The translations under genes were made by a program, and so were the position numbers. This document shows, one piece after another, positions 10,317 through 19,829 of a DNA stretch of 64,000 bases. Within the stretch, counting starts at the first letter, position 1; each line of letters starts with the position of its first letter. The DNA is from Lamellibrachia satsuma. Lineage: Eukaryota > Annelida > Polychaeta > Sabellida > Siboglinidae. Under the pieces are notes generated by a model. That model was given only the letters and a program-made list of their open reading frames with translations. It was not told the DNA's origin and searched no databases. The stretch is taken from positions 5,422,501 to 5,486,500 of the forward strand of contig BSQZ01000005.1 of NCBI GenBank assembly GCA_033239005.1. The letters are read 5' to 3'.

Positions 10317-11637
10317 TAACAAGATTTAACAAGATTTGCCATCCAAGCCAAAGGCCCAGATGGCAAGTGGACAAGGAAGCCATTGGCTTATCGAGAGTCC
10401 AATAATGTTCATCTACTTATAACCCGCCCTCCTGAGATGTGTCAACCTTGTTTTTAAACATATTCACGCTGCTAGCAGTTACACAATCTGTAGACAGTTT
10501 GTTCCATTCATTTATTGTCCTCTGTGAGAACGAGTGCTTCCTGATGTCCAATCTACATTGATCCTTTACTAATTTTACCTCATGTCCTCTAGTTCTGCTA
10601 TCCTTCTTGAGTGAGAAAAACATATTTCTATCAATATTTTCATACCCATTCAATATCTTAAAAACTTCAATCTGATCTCCTCTTAACCTCCTTGTCTCTA
10701 GAGTTGTTAAACCACATTCTTTCAGGCGTTCTTCATAACTAAGGTCTCTAAGTTCTGGAATCATTTTAGTTGCTCTCCTTTGTATGCGTTCAAGCGTATC
10801 TATATCCTTCTTACGATATGGTCTCCATGCTTGTATACAGTATTTTAATGAGGTCTAACTATTGCTTTATAAAGAGGTATAATTAACTTGTTCCCCTTGT
10901 ATGTTATGTTTCTTCTAATCAATCCAAGAATTTGATTACCCTTTGAAGCTGCAATACCACACTGCTCTGAAACTTTCATATCAGCGCTTATTGTAACTCC
11001 TAAGTCCTTTTCTTTTACAGTAGTACCCAGAACAGTATCTCCCATTTTATAGTTTACATTCAAGTTCCCATGTCCTGTATGTAGGCATTTACATTTCCCA
11101 AAATTGAACAGCATCTGCCATTTCTCAGACCATTTCACTAATCTGTCTAGATCGTTTTGTAAATGTTGTTTATCACCATCAGTATTAACCTTTCTAAACA
11201 GTTTTGTGTCATCCGCAAATATAGGTCCTAATACTGATCCTTGAGGTACCCCACTCAAAACCGATTTCCAATTTGAAACTTCTCCATCTACTACAACTCG
11301 TTGTCTTCTGTCAGTCAGCCATTGTTCTATCCAGTCAGTTATGCTATCCCCGATACCATGGGCTTTTAATTTAAGTAGTAACCTTTGATGTGGCACTTTG
11401 TCAAAAGCTTTCTGAAAATCTAAGTAGATAATATCTACTGGCGATCCCACGTCTATACACTTAGTGATTTCTTCCAAAAAACATAACATATTTGTTAAGC
11501 ATGACCTCGCTTTAAGGAATCCATGTTGAGATGAATTTAATAATTTATGCTTAACGAGGAAGTCCACCATATGGTCTTTAATTAACGTTTCTAATAATTT
11601 ACAAATCACTGACGTTAAACTCACTGGTCTGTAATTA
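10317..11637 (-). mobile_element. LINE family 1 copy nested in gypsy RT
   Basis: A 5'-truncated non-LTR element begins at 'NYRPVSLTSVICKLLETLIK'. It continues through 'SQHGFLKARSCLTNMLCFLE', 'IIYLDFQKAFDKVPHQRLLL' and 'SVLSGVPQGSVLGP', then jumps straight to 'FADDTKLFRKV', so about 20 residues before the catalytic box are deleted. A frameshift near 10845 separates the C-terminal 'MIPELRDLSYEERLKECGLT' part. The 3' end is the conserved family terminus plus two 'ttaacaagat' repeats. Both junctions fall between adjacent gypsy codons, and no target-site duplication is visible. Confidence 0.9.
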
Positions 11638-12027
11638 ATCTCCTTGTTTAGATCCTTTGGATCTATGCACAGTCGCATCCTCCCAATAGACTTTTCTGCT
11701 ATCACGAGCGAGTTTACCCAGTCCGTGGGCTCGTTGACCTTCGCCAAGAATCCCAGATCCTCCTGCCGGTCAAGCTCCTGCCGGTCAAGCTCTTGCTTCA
11801 GGTGTGGCCTTTTAGAAACTGCCACCCTGCGAGATGCGTGGATGACTCCAGTGGCGCCATCTTTGTGGACAATCATGTGTACCCCAGGCAGAGTGCCATT
11901 CCCCTGAAATAAATGTGGGTATGATTTCTTGATCTCGGCTCTCATTGTATCCTTCTTCATTGCGTTGACTCGCTTCACAAGTCCGAGTTTGTCTCAATAT
12001 GGGCTGCCTAGGAGTGCTGGTCTGCAT
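11638..12027 (-). pseudogene. Gypsy element 1 protease-RT linker and RT N-terminal half
   Basis: The frame carries 'SYPHLFQGNGTLPGVHMIVH', 'GVIHASRRVAVSKRPHLKQE', 'DWVNSLVIAEK' and 'GRMRLCIDPKDLNKEI', the typical lead-in to gypsy RT palm sequence. A short in-frame duplication ('DRQELDRQE') is visible. The frame then enters the nested LINE. The RT continues at 10316. Confidence 0.88.
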
Positions 12028-12109
12028 TCTTCACGCACGACTTTCAGATATATCGAAATTGGACGCTTCTTGATACTCGACACACCCCTAGGCTAGGTGT
12101 TGGGGTGCC

Positions 12110-12260
12110 ACTGTATGATGCCATCACTGTGCTACTTTCCTCCAGCTTCGGTGCTGCTTCTCTGAGAGTATGCTAACGTCAGACCCCGTGTCCAACTTGA
12201 ATGAGATCGTACAATTTACAGCACGCAGCTTCTGAGTCCATTTTTTAGCATGTCGACAAA
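12110..12260 (-). pseudogene. Gypsy element 1 retropepsin remnant
   Basis: The minus strand reads 'TISFKLDTGSDVSILSE' at about 12165-12220, which holds the D-T-G-S-D catalytic loop of a retroviral-type aspartic protease. Flanking frames are broken, and the second half of the fold is not recognisable. Confidence 0.75.
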
Positions 12261-12264
12261 CATC

Positions 12265-12893
12265 TCAGCCGTACCATCTGTGGGATCGAAATACGATACA
12301 TAGCGCACTTTTCCAACCTTCGTTGCTCGATGCACCTTTCTGTGCTAGCGTCAGGATTTGTTTCTCTGCAGCCTGACATATTTTAACTGCCTTGTCAAGG
12401 TCAAGATCATCTCGTCGCAACAAGCCCTCACGCACCCGTTGGCTCGATACCCCTAAGACTAGGCGGTCTCGGATCATACTTTCTCTGAGATTGTCAAACT
12501 GACTGGTTTGGGCCTTCAGCTTGAGGTCGGTGACAAACTATTCAGTAACTGTTGGCTCTCCCTGTAATTATTTACAAATATGGAACACGTAGCGTTCGTA
12601 AGTTTCGTTCTTCTTGGGATTACAGTAGGTACTGAACTTCTCAATAACACTCTCCCTTCCTCCTCTGCAGTGAAAGAAAATGTGTTATAGACCTCTATGG
12701 CCTGCTTTCGAACAACATGCAGTAACAAAGCTATTTTCTGCTTTGACGGTTTTGTATCGTACCCAGCAGCAAGCATATACAATTCGAATTCCTGTTTGAA
12801 TTTCCGCCAATTCTCAGCGATGTTTCCTGCTAACACCAGTTCGTCTGGCTGTCTGATAGACTCAGCCATAGTTAAGTTGACTGATGAAGTCAC
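12265..12893 (-). pseudogene. Gypsy element 1 gag
   Basis: The N-terminal frame (12516-12893) has 'ENWRKFKQEFELYMLAAG' and 'KQKIALLLHVV..QAIEVYN', the usual gypsy gag opening. A frameshift follows, and 12265-12477 continues with 'MIRDRLVLGV...VREGLLR' and 'LDLDKAVKICQAAE', a gag capsid-like tail. The CCHC knuckles that should follow are not visible, apparently deleted. Confidence 0.85.
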
Positions 12894-13150
12894 ACTTATT
12901 TCCCGACAGTTCTTAAAACACTAGCGCTAAATGTCAACAAAGACAAAGTTCGATGTTTACATTATTTATGGTGAGCTAGCCCTCTCTTGACTTTACGCGG
13001 GGACGGTGTTTTACATGCACGGTGCAATGTTCGTGACTCTTATCAACTACGGTGATAACATATCGATACACAGCCGTTTACAGTTTTAAGTTCCACTTAG
13101 CTGCGCTTTTTTGTTGCTTTCGGAGTTCTAGGCGGGTTGTTTCGACCCCG

Positions 13151-13163
13151 TGTTCTGACACCA
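13151..13163 (-). promoter_or_regulatory. Primer-binding site of gypsy element 1
   Basis: Directly inside the 5' LTR the minus strand reads TGGTGTCAGAACA. It starts with TGG, complementary to the CCA end of a tRNA, as expected of a minus-strand primer site. The tRNA identity was not determined. Confidence 0.75.
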
Positions 13164-13359
13164 TGTAATGCTTCCTTGTAATATGCACCGTATACGAAAT
13201 GTCATACTAGTTTGAGCTATAGGAATGCATCAGTTCGAGACAGTTTTACAATTACACCGTGTGTCTTTATTACAACCGCTACATGGGGGGGGGAGAACCC
13301 GGATGACAGCGTAGGAATATCAATTCCTCGTGAACATCATAATAACATGTAAATCAACA
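13164..13359 (-). mobile_element. Ty3/gypsy element 1, 5' LTR
   Basis: This 196-bp LTR pairs with 5104-5296, with a few substitutions and a small indel in a G run. On the plus strand it starts TGTAATGC and ends CAACA. A TGG primer-binding site adjoins its inner side and sulfotransferase A 3' flank lies outside. No clear target-site duplication joins this end to the 5104 end, as expected if the locus was rearranged after insertion. Confidence 0.85.
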
Positions 13360-14017
13360 CAAATGCATAAGCGTTAGACTGACGCCACCGCCAACGCTTT
13401 ATTAGGCGATGCATATTTACAATTTGTAACTAGATACAAGCGAACCACTCCGTGGGTTCACATTTTCCCATATAACTATGTCGGTGTATCGAATTCTCTT
13501 ATAACAAAACATACTTTGTTTGACGAACCACACCGCCATCTGATGGCATACTGACGACAAGCTTTATGTCAACAGTTGAACGCGCTGGTTTGAGTGTGCC
13601 TACTGCATTGGCACTTCAGTAAACCTTGAAAGAACAAACTGACCGAGAGATTCGTACGTGTCGTAACCGAATATATTGGTATAATTGTTAGCACCTACGA
13701 AATGCCCGATTTGACCCATCCATTTATTAGGCGCATACAATCATAAACTAAATGTCAGTGCAGTTGCAATAGGCCTACAGTGTTTAAGGGTAAATCACAT
13801 ACCAAAATTAGACTCGGCGTGTGTACTGAAATAACTAATTGAAAAGTGAGTGAACGTAATAAGCATTCATCTTGTGACGGCTATCAGATGTTTAACATGC
13901 TACAAGCATAATCAACAACGCGAACAAAGAGTATATGCGTAAACGCGTATGTGATAAATTACATTGTGATAATGTAAAACAACGTACTATGAGAATGTAC
14001 GACATCAGAGGTCGCGA
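13360..14017 (-). repeat. 3' flank of sulfotransferase A, duplicated at 7.3-7.7 kb
   Basis: Non-coding DNA downstream of the gene A stop codon. From about 13500 it aligns in blocks with 7260-7748, with an extra segment of about 100 bp here around 13700-13800. Confidence 0.7.
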
Positions 14018-14886
14018 CTAGCAACACTCTTTCCCTTCTGTTTTAACCCGACAGCCGTAAGACAGTGACGTCTGGTTCCACGTGTAACCGAAGAAGTTCA
14101 GGTCAAAGCGATATATCGTCTCGAGGGTGTTCATATACGGTGCAGGTATACGGTCGTAGTATTTCTTAATACTTTCCAAATCAGTCGTTGTTTTATGCGC
14201 TTTCATTGATTTGAGTATGCGTCTCTTTGAATCTGTCATATTCTTGAGTTTTGAGAAAATGTATGGATAGTCTACGTGGCTCGTCTCAAGCTTAACGATG
14301 TAGTCGTAGTGTATTTCACACGGTTGACATAGCAATGTGAATGGTCTCCAGTGGAAGTTGTAGTCAACCGGATTTTTATTGACGAGATAGTGAACGAATT
14401 CTTCGAAAGTAACTCTAGCCCTTTTCGACTGGTTTGCGGAGAAATGTAGTTGCTTAATAAACCGTCCAACCTTAAATTCAAACATCGCGTCCCACACCTC
14501 CAGTTTGTCACGATAACCAGACAATAATCTCACCAATGGATGTCTGGCTACCATGAATTTAAAATAACTCTTTAACCGAATCTGTATTTCAGACGCATTG
14601 TATGTGTTAAGATACCGAAGATTGTGTCTCCGGAGCGCTGCAATAAGGTGTATATTTCGCCCGAGCTGAACGTCTTGTGTGAAATTCAACCACAGGGTCT
14701 TGACGAACGTACTGCCGGCCTTTGGCACGTCGCAGAAGAGCATGCGGTTTGCGTCATCGCTGATAATATACTTGTACATATTTCGGTCGTTCTCTGGTTT
14801 GTTGAGGTCGTCATTGCTGAGAGTCAGGCACCCATCGTGCAGCATCTTGACGCGTGCAGAATTAGCACAGACGGATGGCTGTGTTT
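14018..14886 (-). CDS. Carbohydrate sulfotransferase A, terminal exon (catalytic domain)
   Basis: This exon encodes the lumenal catalytic domain of an HNK-1/Sulfotransfer_2 type enzyme, which moves sulfate from PAPS to a sugar in the Golgi. The 288 residues contain the 5'-phosphosulfate loop 'CDVPKAGSTFVKTLWLNF', the 3'-phosphate motif 'FMVARHPLVRLLSGYRDK' and 'YDYIVKLETSHVDYPYIFSK', and close with 'FDLNFFGYTWNQTSLSYGC'. Candidate N-glycosylation sites include NAS, NQS and NQT. The exon boundary is placed at 14886 because 'ttgccttccag' lies just upstream on the minus strand, and the paralogue at 38973 has an acceptor at the same protein position and phase (one base carried in). It joins the 167-bp exon at 18123-18289. 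The acceptor substrate cannot be told from sequence. Confidence 0.9.
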
Positions 14887-15787
14887 CTGGAAGGCAAGAT
14901 AACGATTTTGTTAATTCAGAACTCAGAACGGGATGGTTGTATTTCATTGATCCCCACCATTGTGTTTGTCTATATGTTGCCCTGTGGATGCACGATAGTT
15001 ATGTTGTTATTATGAAAGTATACGTATGACGTAATAATTATGTTGACGCCTGTCACATTGCTAAATACAATAATAAAGGCGAAACATGGCAGGCACTGGG
15101 TATCTGAAAGCTAATTATTGATCTATACATACACATTTGATACTTGTGTTGAGAATATAATTAAAAAGTGTTGCTTATTTAATGGATAAATAACATTAGT
15201 GACAAGACACCTAGTAAACTAACGGTCATACGACATATGCCATTGTTATCTGCATACATAGGGCAGAATTTGGCTAGTTGTTTACAGGGGCAAGTTGTTA
15301 CAGAGTCGTTTTACGAAAGCAAAAATATGGAGATATCATCGGCCGCAGTTGGTTGGAAGTCCACTAACAGACACACTGTCCTAAAAAGTAAAAAAGACTA
15401 AATTAACGAGGTGTGGACAAAAATGATTGTTTAACCACTGAAAACTATTTTGGGTATGCCCACATAATATCATCTCAGGCAGCCACTTTTTAAGTTTCGT
15501 GAATGAAACTTAAAATATGTTTACTATATAGTATAACGGGTTATGCCAAATGTCATAGATCAGAGATCGCGTGAAGTTGTGTATAATTAGCTTGTTTATT
15601 TTAGTCACCTAGCGAATGAAATGTTGGTGAATAAGAGCCGTACTAGTGGCGCCGAACAGCGACCGATGGCTAATCTAGAGATCAGTCATTTATTTGTTTC
15701 CAACTAAACAACAGATCAACGAAATGTTATCATGTTTGTTATCTTTGGAAAACTAGTTGTCTACTGATATTTTTTATCATTGTTTTA

Positions 15788-15864
15788 GAACCTAATTATG
15801 TCGAAGAATGATTACTTGAAGATAGAGTCGAGGTTGTTGTGTTTTGTGTTGGTGACAGTACCAG
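15788..15864 (+). other. Possible short 5' exon with hydrophobic leader
   Basis: On the plus strand an ATG at 15798 opens 'MSKNDYLKIES' followed by the hydrophobic run 'RLLCFVLVTVP'. It ends at 'ccag|gtaaac', a good splice donor. A 'ttgttttag' acceptor-like string precedes it. This resembles a signal-anchor exon, but no downstream exon on this strand was found, and it lies within the intron of the opposite-strand gene A. It could be chance. Confidence 0.25.
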
Positions 15865-15989
15865 GTAAACATTTTTACTTTCCCACCTTCGAATAACAAA
15901 GGGTGCTAATGGAATGCTTAAAATGTTTTACTTTTATAAATATGGTAGCAGATGCATTTTGATGTATATCATTGTAATGTGAGTATTGT

Positions 15990-16115
15990 AGAGATTCATA
16001 TGACACACATTTTGTGTAGGATATCATGTGATTTGATTGGTTGATACTGGGGTGTTATAGAACAAACATTGCATAAATATTTACAAGTTAACTTGTAACT
16101 TGTACAGGCGACCAA
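15990..16115 (-). repeat. Dispersed repeat R4, copy 2
   Basis: Inverted match to 6685-6830. On the minus strand it has 'aagttacaagttaacttgta', 'aacaccccagtatcaa' and 'aatcaaatcacatgatat'. Confidence 0.6.
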
Positions 16116-16337
16116 ACCTTTTTTGGTATACGGGCTCTTGTATGCACCGACATATTTGGTAAATAATGTCGATGTGATTGGACGAAGGCTGCGATTGGTG
16201 ATAGTGGAATAGTTACGGGCGTCAAAACAGCAAAGGAACTCCAGCCATGTGACAGTCAGATTGCACATAACATGTAAGAACGTACATGGTTCCTCTCGGA
16301 ATAAGCCAACTTGCCGTTGACAGCTGCGCTGCCAGCT

Positions 16338-16612
16338 GCCAAGCAAGACAGCACTCGCCAACAACGCCGTACGCAGGACAGCACTCGCCGAACACGCCTT
16401 ATTATGGAAGACAGCACACGCCGAGCACGCCGCACGCAAGACAGCACTCGCCGAGCACGCCGTACGCAAGACAGCACTCGCCGAGCACGCCGTACGCAAG
16501 ACAGCACACGCCGAGCACGCCGTACGCAAGACAACACTCGCCGAACACGCCGTACGCAAGAGAACACTCGCCGAGCACGCCGTACGCAAGAGAACACTCG
16601 CCGAACGCGTAA
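16338..16612. repeat. 30-bp GC-rich minisatellite, about 9 units
   Basis: Units follow 'cactcgccgagcacgccgta' plus 'cgcaagacag', with drift at both ends. Because 30 is a multiple of three, several frames stay open on both strands (for example a ten-residue 'RRARRTQDST' repeat), but they have no coding support. It lies inside the sulfotransferase A intron. Confidence 0.85.
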
Positions 16613-16617
16613 ATCTT

Positions 16618-16735
16618 TCGTGATATATGACTGTAAATCACTCTTGCTATAAGATTGTAAATGATTTTTGATATATGACTGTAAATGATACTTGATATAG
16701 GACTGTAAATCATTCTTGATGTGGGATTGTAACAT
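16618..16735. repeat. About 27-bp AT-rich tandem repeat, 4 units
   Basis: Repeated 'gatatatgactgtaaat' and 'attcttgat' words with variants directly follow the 30-bp array. Confidence 0.7.
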
Positions 16736-17117
16736 TACTAGTTTTTCCATTGTGTGTTATTAATCTTTACCCTTTACTGTTGTTGTCGAATTATCCTAGT
16801 TGCACAAATGCCCACACTGAACCCAACGAGCACATGTCCATTGGCTCGCCGCATATTATCCAGTCAAACTTAAAACAGTGACACCAAGTAGAAGTTAAAC
16901 TGAAAAGACATGGTTTGTTATCGTCTATGGTTGTTCAACTTCAAAACTTGTTTTTGGGGCAAGTTGTTACAACTGTAACAAAGTTCGGGCGACTAGTACC
17001 GATGGCTCAGCCAGCGAGTTGTGGGCGGACAATGACTGAAAGAATAAAACCTATTTAACCACGACGTGTGAAAGCTTTATTTCACTTGTGAAGCCTAAGG
17101 TACTGGGTTATAACCAG

Positions 17118-17275
17118 TACTGTTAATGCTAGCAGCGTCAAACAAAATTAACAAGTATCTAAGAAGGGCGGGTTATACATATATGAAAAATGGTTGGACT
17201 CTCTATAAGTCAATGGCGTCCTTGTCCACTTGTCATCTGGGTGTTTTATCTTGGATGACAATCTTTGTAAAAAAA
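17118..17275 (+). mobile_element. LINE family 1, 3'-end fragment
   Basis: Only the last codons and 3' terminus of family 1 remain ('KINKYLRRAGYT', then the conserved segment 'ttggactctctataagtcaa' to 'tcatctggg'). This is an extreme 5' truncation, inserted in the gene A intron against that gene's direction. Confidence 0.85.
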
Positions 17276-18122
17276 AATAATTTTTATAGCACAGCCCTAT
17301 TTGAGCAATTAATAAATACTGCACGATTAATTGAAATGTGGCTGTTCGAGTGAGTGTGATGTGAGTGCGTACGTATGTGTATATTTCAATCAAGTAGATG
17401 TGCATTATATATTCATTCCCATTCACTATTTCATACTCGATTCAATAATTTACATTCCATTCACAATTGTTTGTTTTGTAAGAATCCAAAGAATGGGTCC
17501 TCTTTGGTAGCAAACATTAAAAGCTTAATATATGAAGCTGTGAACACCTACATTGTTATGCACACTGTGTGTAAGATATATAAGATATATAAGATATATA
17601 AGTATGGATAATAACATGTTCTTTGCTATAAAACGTGTCCCGTAACAACTTGCCCCCCCCCCCCCCCGGGAGCTTGTTGTTACAGTCAACCGCGCCTTGT
17701 AAACTTCATATATCTACCTAACTACACTATGGAATATCAGTGGTATGGTACAGTTTATTAACACGAATAATAAACTTAATGTATACGCTGAAAGAAATAA
17801 TAATAATGCATCTGACATACTTTTAAGAAAAAGTGACTTTAACTGAACATTTTAACATTTAGATCAGGTCTCCCCTACTCGCTAAGAGCTCAAACAATAT
17901 GATCCGCTGTAGGATTAAAATAATAACTAAATAAAATGTTCTGCTGCCTGATCGTGTCATTTGTCTAACATCTAATAATCAGTCATTCCTTTAAACGGCT
18001 TCGGTGGCATGTTCTTAAGTAGTTTTTCCATACTGTACAGTGTTGTCCATATAGAACTTCACCGTTGGCAATCGCAATTAAATGAACCATCCTTTCATTC
18101 CAATCCTTCCTTTTTACCTCAC
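17276..18122 (-). other. Gene A intron, donor-side part, non-coding
   Basis: Contains a short 'taagatata' decamer repeat at 17575-17605 and a run of 15 C residues at 17653-17667. No exon was recognised. Confidence 0.5.
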
Positions 18123-18289
18123 CGGTTTTGCCGTCTCTTCTGTCTCCTCCTTGTCCATCGCCAAAGTTGCTGTACATAAACGCATGGCTGCTCTGTCCAA
18201 CGCCGATCGAATGCTTAGCATATTTCTTGTTGCCCAGGTATAGTAGAAAGGGCGACATTAAGAGGAGAAACGTGAATATTTTCTGGCTT
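18123..18289 (-). CDS. Carbohydrate sulfotransferase A, signal-anchor exon
   Basis: A 167-bp exon encodes '(R)SQKIFTFLLLMSPFLLYLG', a single hydrophobic segment after basic residues, followed by 'KHSIGVGQSSHAFMYSNFGD' and a charged stem. This is the membrane anchor and stem of a type II Golgi enzyme. It is bounded by 'ctgttttgcag' and by the donor 'ccg|gtgagg', so it enters with two bases carried over and leaves with one, matching the phase of the exon at 14886. The paralogous exon at 39901-40067 has the same length, the same phases and 'SP..LYLG...Y....GVG' in common. The initiator Met probably lies in an upstream exon not found here, although an in-exon ATG at 18258 exists. Confidence 0.82.
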
Positions 18290-18484
18290 CTGCAAAACAG
18301 ATGAAGTACGGATTAGTTTAGGGATGCCTTTATATATGGCAACTGCTTTGCTGTTATGCAAAATTCAAAATGTAACCGCCCCATTGCCAATCGGCTGCCA
18401 TGCCATGCATCCCTTTAACGAAACAGCGTGTTCACAACCTAAATAGAATTTAAGTTCATGTCGTAAGAAACATCAGTACATGTT

Positions 18485-18690
18485 CGTACAACACCTACTT
18501 GGAGAATTTGGTCTTCCATACCACTGGGGCACCGCGTGTTGTCTCCGAAGTACGCAATAAGCTGTCCCACTTCATGTCCCATTTATGACGCGACAGATTA
18601 CTTCGTCGTCGCTGCCGTGAAAACCGTCTCTGAAGATCGTTTGTCTAATCAGTGAAACGTGTCGACCTGGGCGGGGAGTGTTGATTTAGG
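18485..18690 (+). repeat. Dispersed repeat R1, copy 3
   Basis: Shows the R1 words in order: 'acaacacctacttgg', 'ccactggggcaccgcgtgtt', 'gtacgcaataagctgtccc', 'gattacttcgtcgtcgctgc' and 'gtgaaacgtgtcgac'. Confidence 0.65.
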
Positions 18691-19490
18691 ATTGGTCGGT
18701 TCACACACAAGGATAAGTTACTAAGTTGAACAAGTATTTAATTGACACGGTATGTGTATTCGACACGATGTTTGTGACGCAGAAAGGGATCGAGTTTGGA
18801 TGTTTTGTGGGATAAGTACGTATTTCATTACGAAATAATGTTCAGGTCGAAAGAACCTTTTGAAAACTCCCCTTAGGCCTACTCTGCTCAGAGTGAACGC
18901 ACATTAAATCTTAACAGCCCAACGCTATCTACACCTCCTAAATAGAGGATGCACCTATTTCAAAACTAACGTATTGAACTATAATTATATTGTTAATCGT
19001 TGTACTGTGTGAAGCCTGCAGCACACCAGCCGACAAGATCGGGGCTTGCCGTTGGTCTATCTACCTTTGCGGTTGTGTCCATTTGCACCAGTGCATCCAG
19101 CTCCTCCTTGTAACCTGTAACCTTCCATAGGCGGCGGGCGGGCATAAACCAACATATCTATTACATTGTGCATTGTGATAAAAGTGCCAAATTTAGCGCA
19201 CACGTAGACACGTATATTCTGAACAGATCTGGATATTGAGCCATCGCCAGTTTGGCCTCTGTGGCAGCGATTTTACGAAATGGCTGTTATTTTACATACC
19301 AGCTCAACTGGGGAGGTCTGCAGGTTGACAATGGAGGTTAATTCCTTTATGAATGTCCAAGGGTGCTAAAGGAAGAGCAAATTATTTGATTTGTCCTGGG
19401 AAAAAATCAGTCGAATTAACTAATTAGTTTAATTAGGCAGCGAGGTTCCGAATGGAAGACAGTGGTGAATGTAGATAGCAATAACAGTAA
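18691..19490. other. Non-coding stretch, nothing recognised
   Basis: Ordinary sequence without a recognisable exon, RT fragment or tandem repeat. Confidence 0.45.
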
Positions 19491-19492
19491 GT

Positions 19493-19557
19493 AGCAGTAG
19501 CAGTAGTAGTAGTAGAAAAAGTAATAGTAGTAGTAGGTAGTAGTATAATTGTAGTAA

Positions 19558-19588
<31 letters not shown>

Positions 19589-19796
19589 GGTGGTGGTGGT
19601 GGTGGTAGTAGTAGTGGTGGTTGTGTTGGTGGTGATGGTGGTGGTGGTGGTAGTAGTAGTAGTGGTGCTGTTGGTGGTGGTGGTGGTGGTGGTAGTAGTA
19701 GTAGTGGTGGTGTTGGTGGTGTTGGTGGTGGTGGTGGTAGTAGTAGTAGTAGTAGGAGTAGTAGTAGTAGTAGTAGATGTAGTAATAGTAATAGTT
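19493..19796. repeat. (GTA/GTG)n trinucleotide array
   Basis: About 300 bp of alternating GTA and GTG triplets with GTT interruptions. Long poly-Val and poly-Tyr/His frames are by-products of the array. Confidence 0.95.
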
Positions 19797-19829
19797 GTTG
19801 TTTTTGAAGATGCGTGGCAAAGTGTTTAC

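Larger units (their letters stand above)
14887..16330 (-). other. Gene A intron, first part, non-coding
   Basis: This is the acceptor-side portion of the sulfotransferase A intron, which spans 14887-18122. It holds R4 copy 2 and a possible small plus-strand exon described separately. Otherwise nothing was recognised. Confidence 0.5.

Noticed and set aside
5104..13359. A single intact gypsy element with a sulfotransferase gene captured inside it
   Set aside because: The integrase end is present twice and the sulfotransferase 3' flank is also duplicated outside the element. A tandem duplication explains this better than capture.
16286..16750. Arg-rich and Ser/Pro-rich frames
   Set aside because: Generated by the 30-bp minisatellite. 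Several frames on both strands are open at once, so none is supported.
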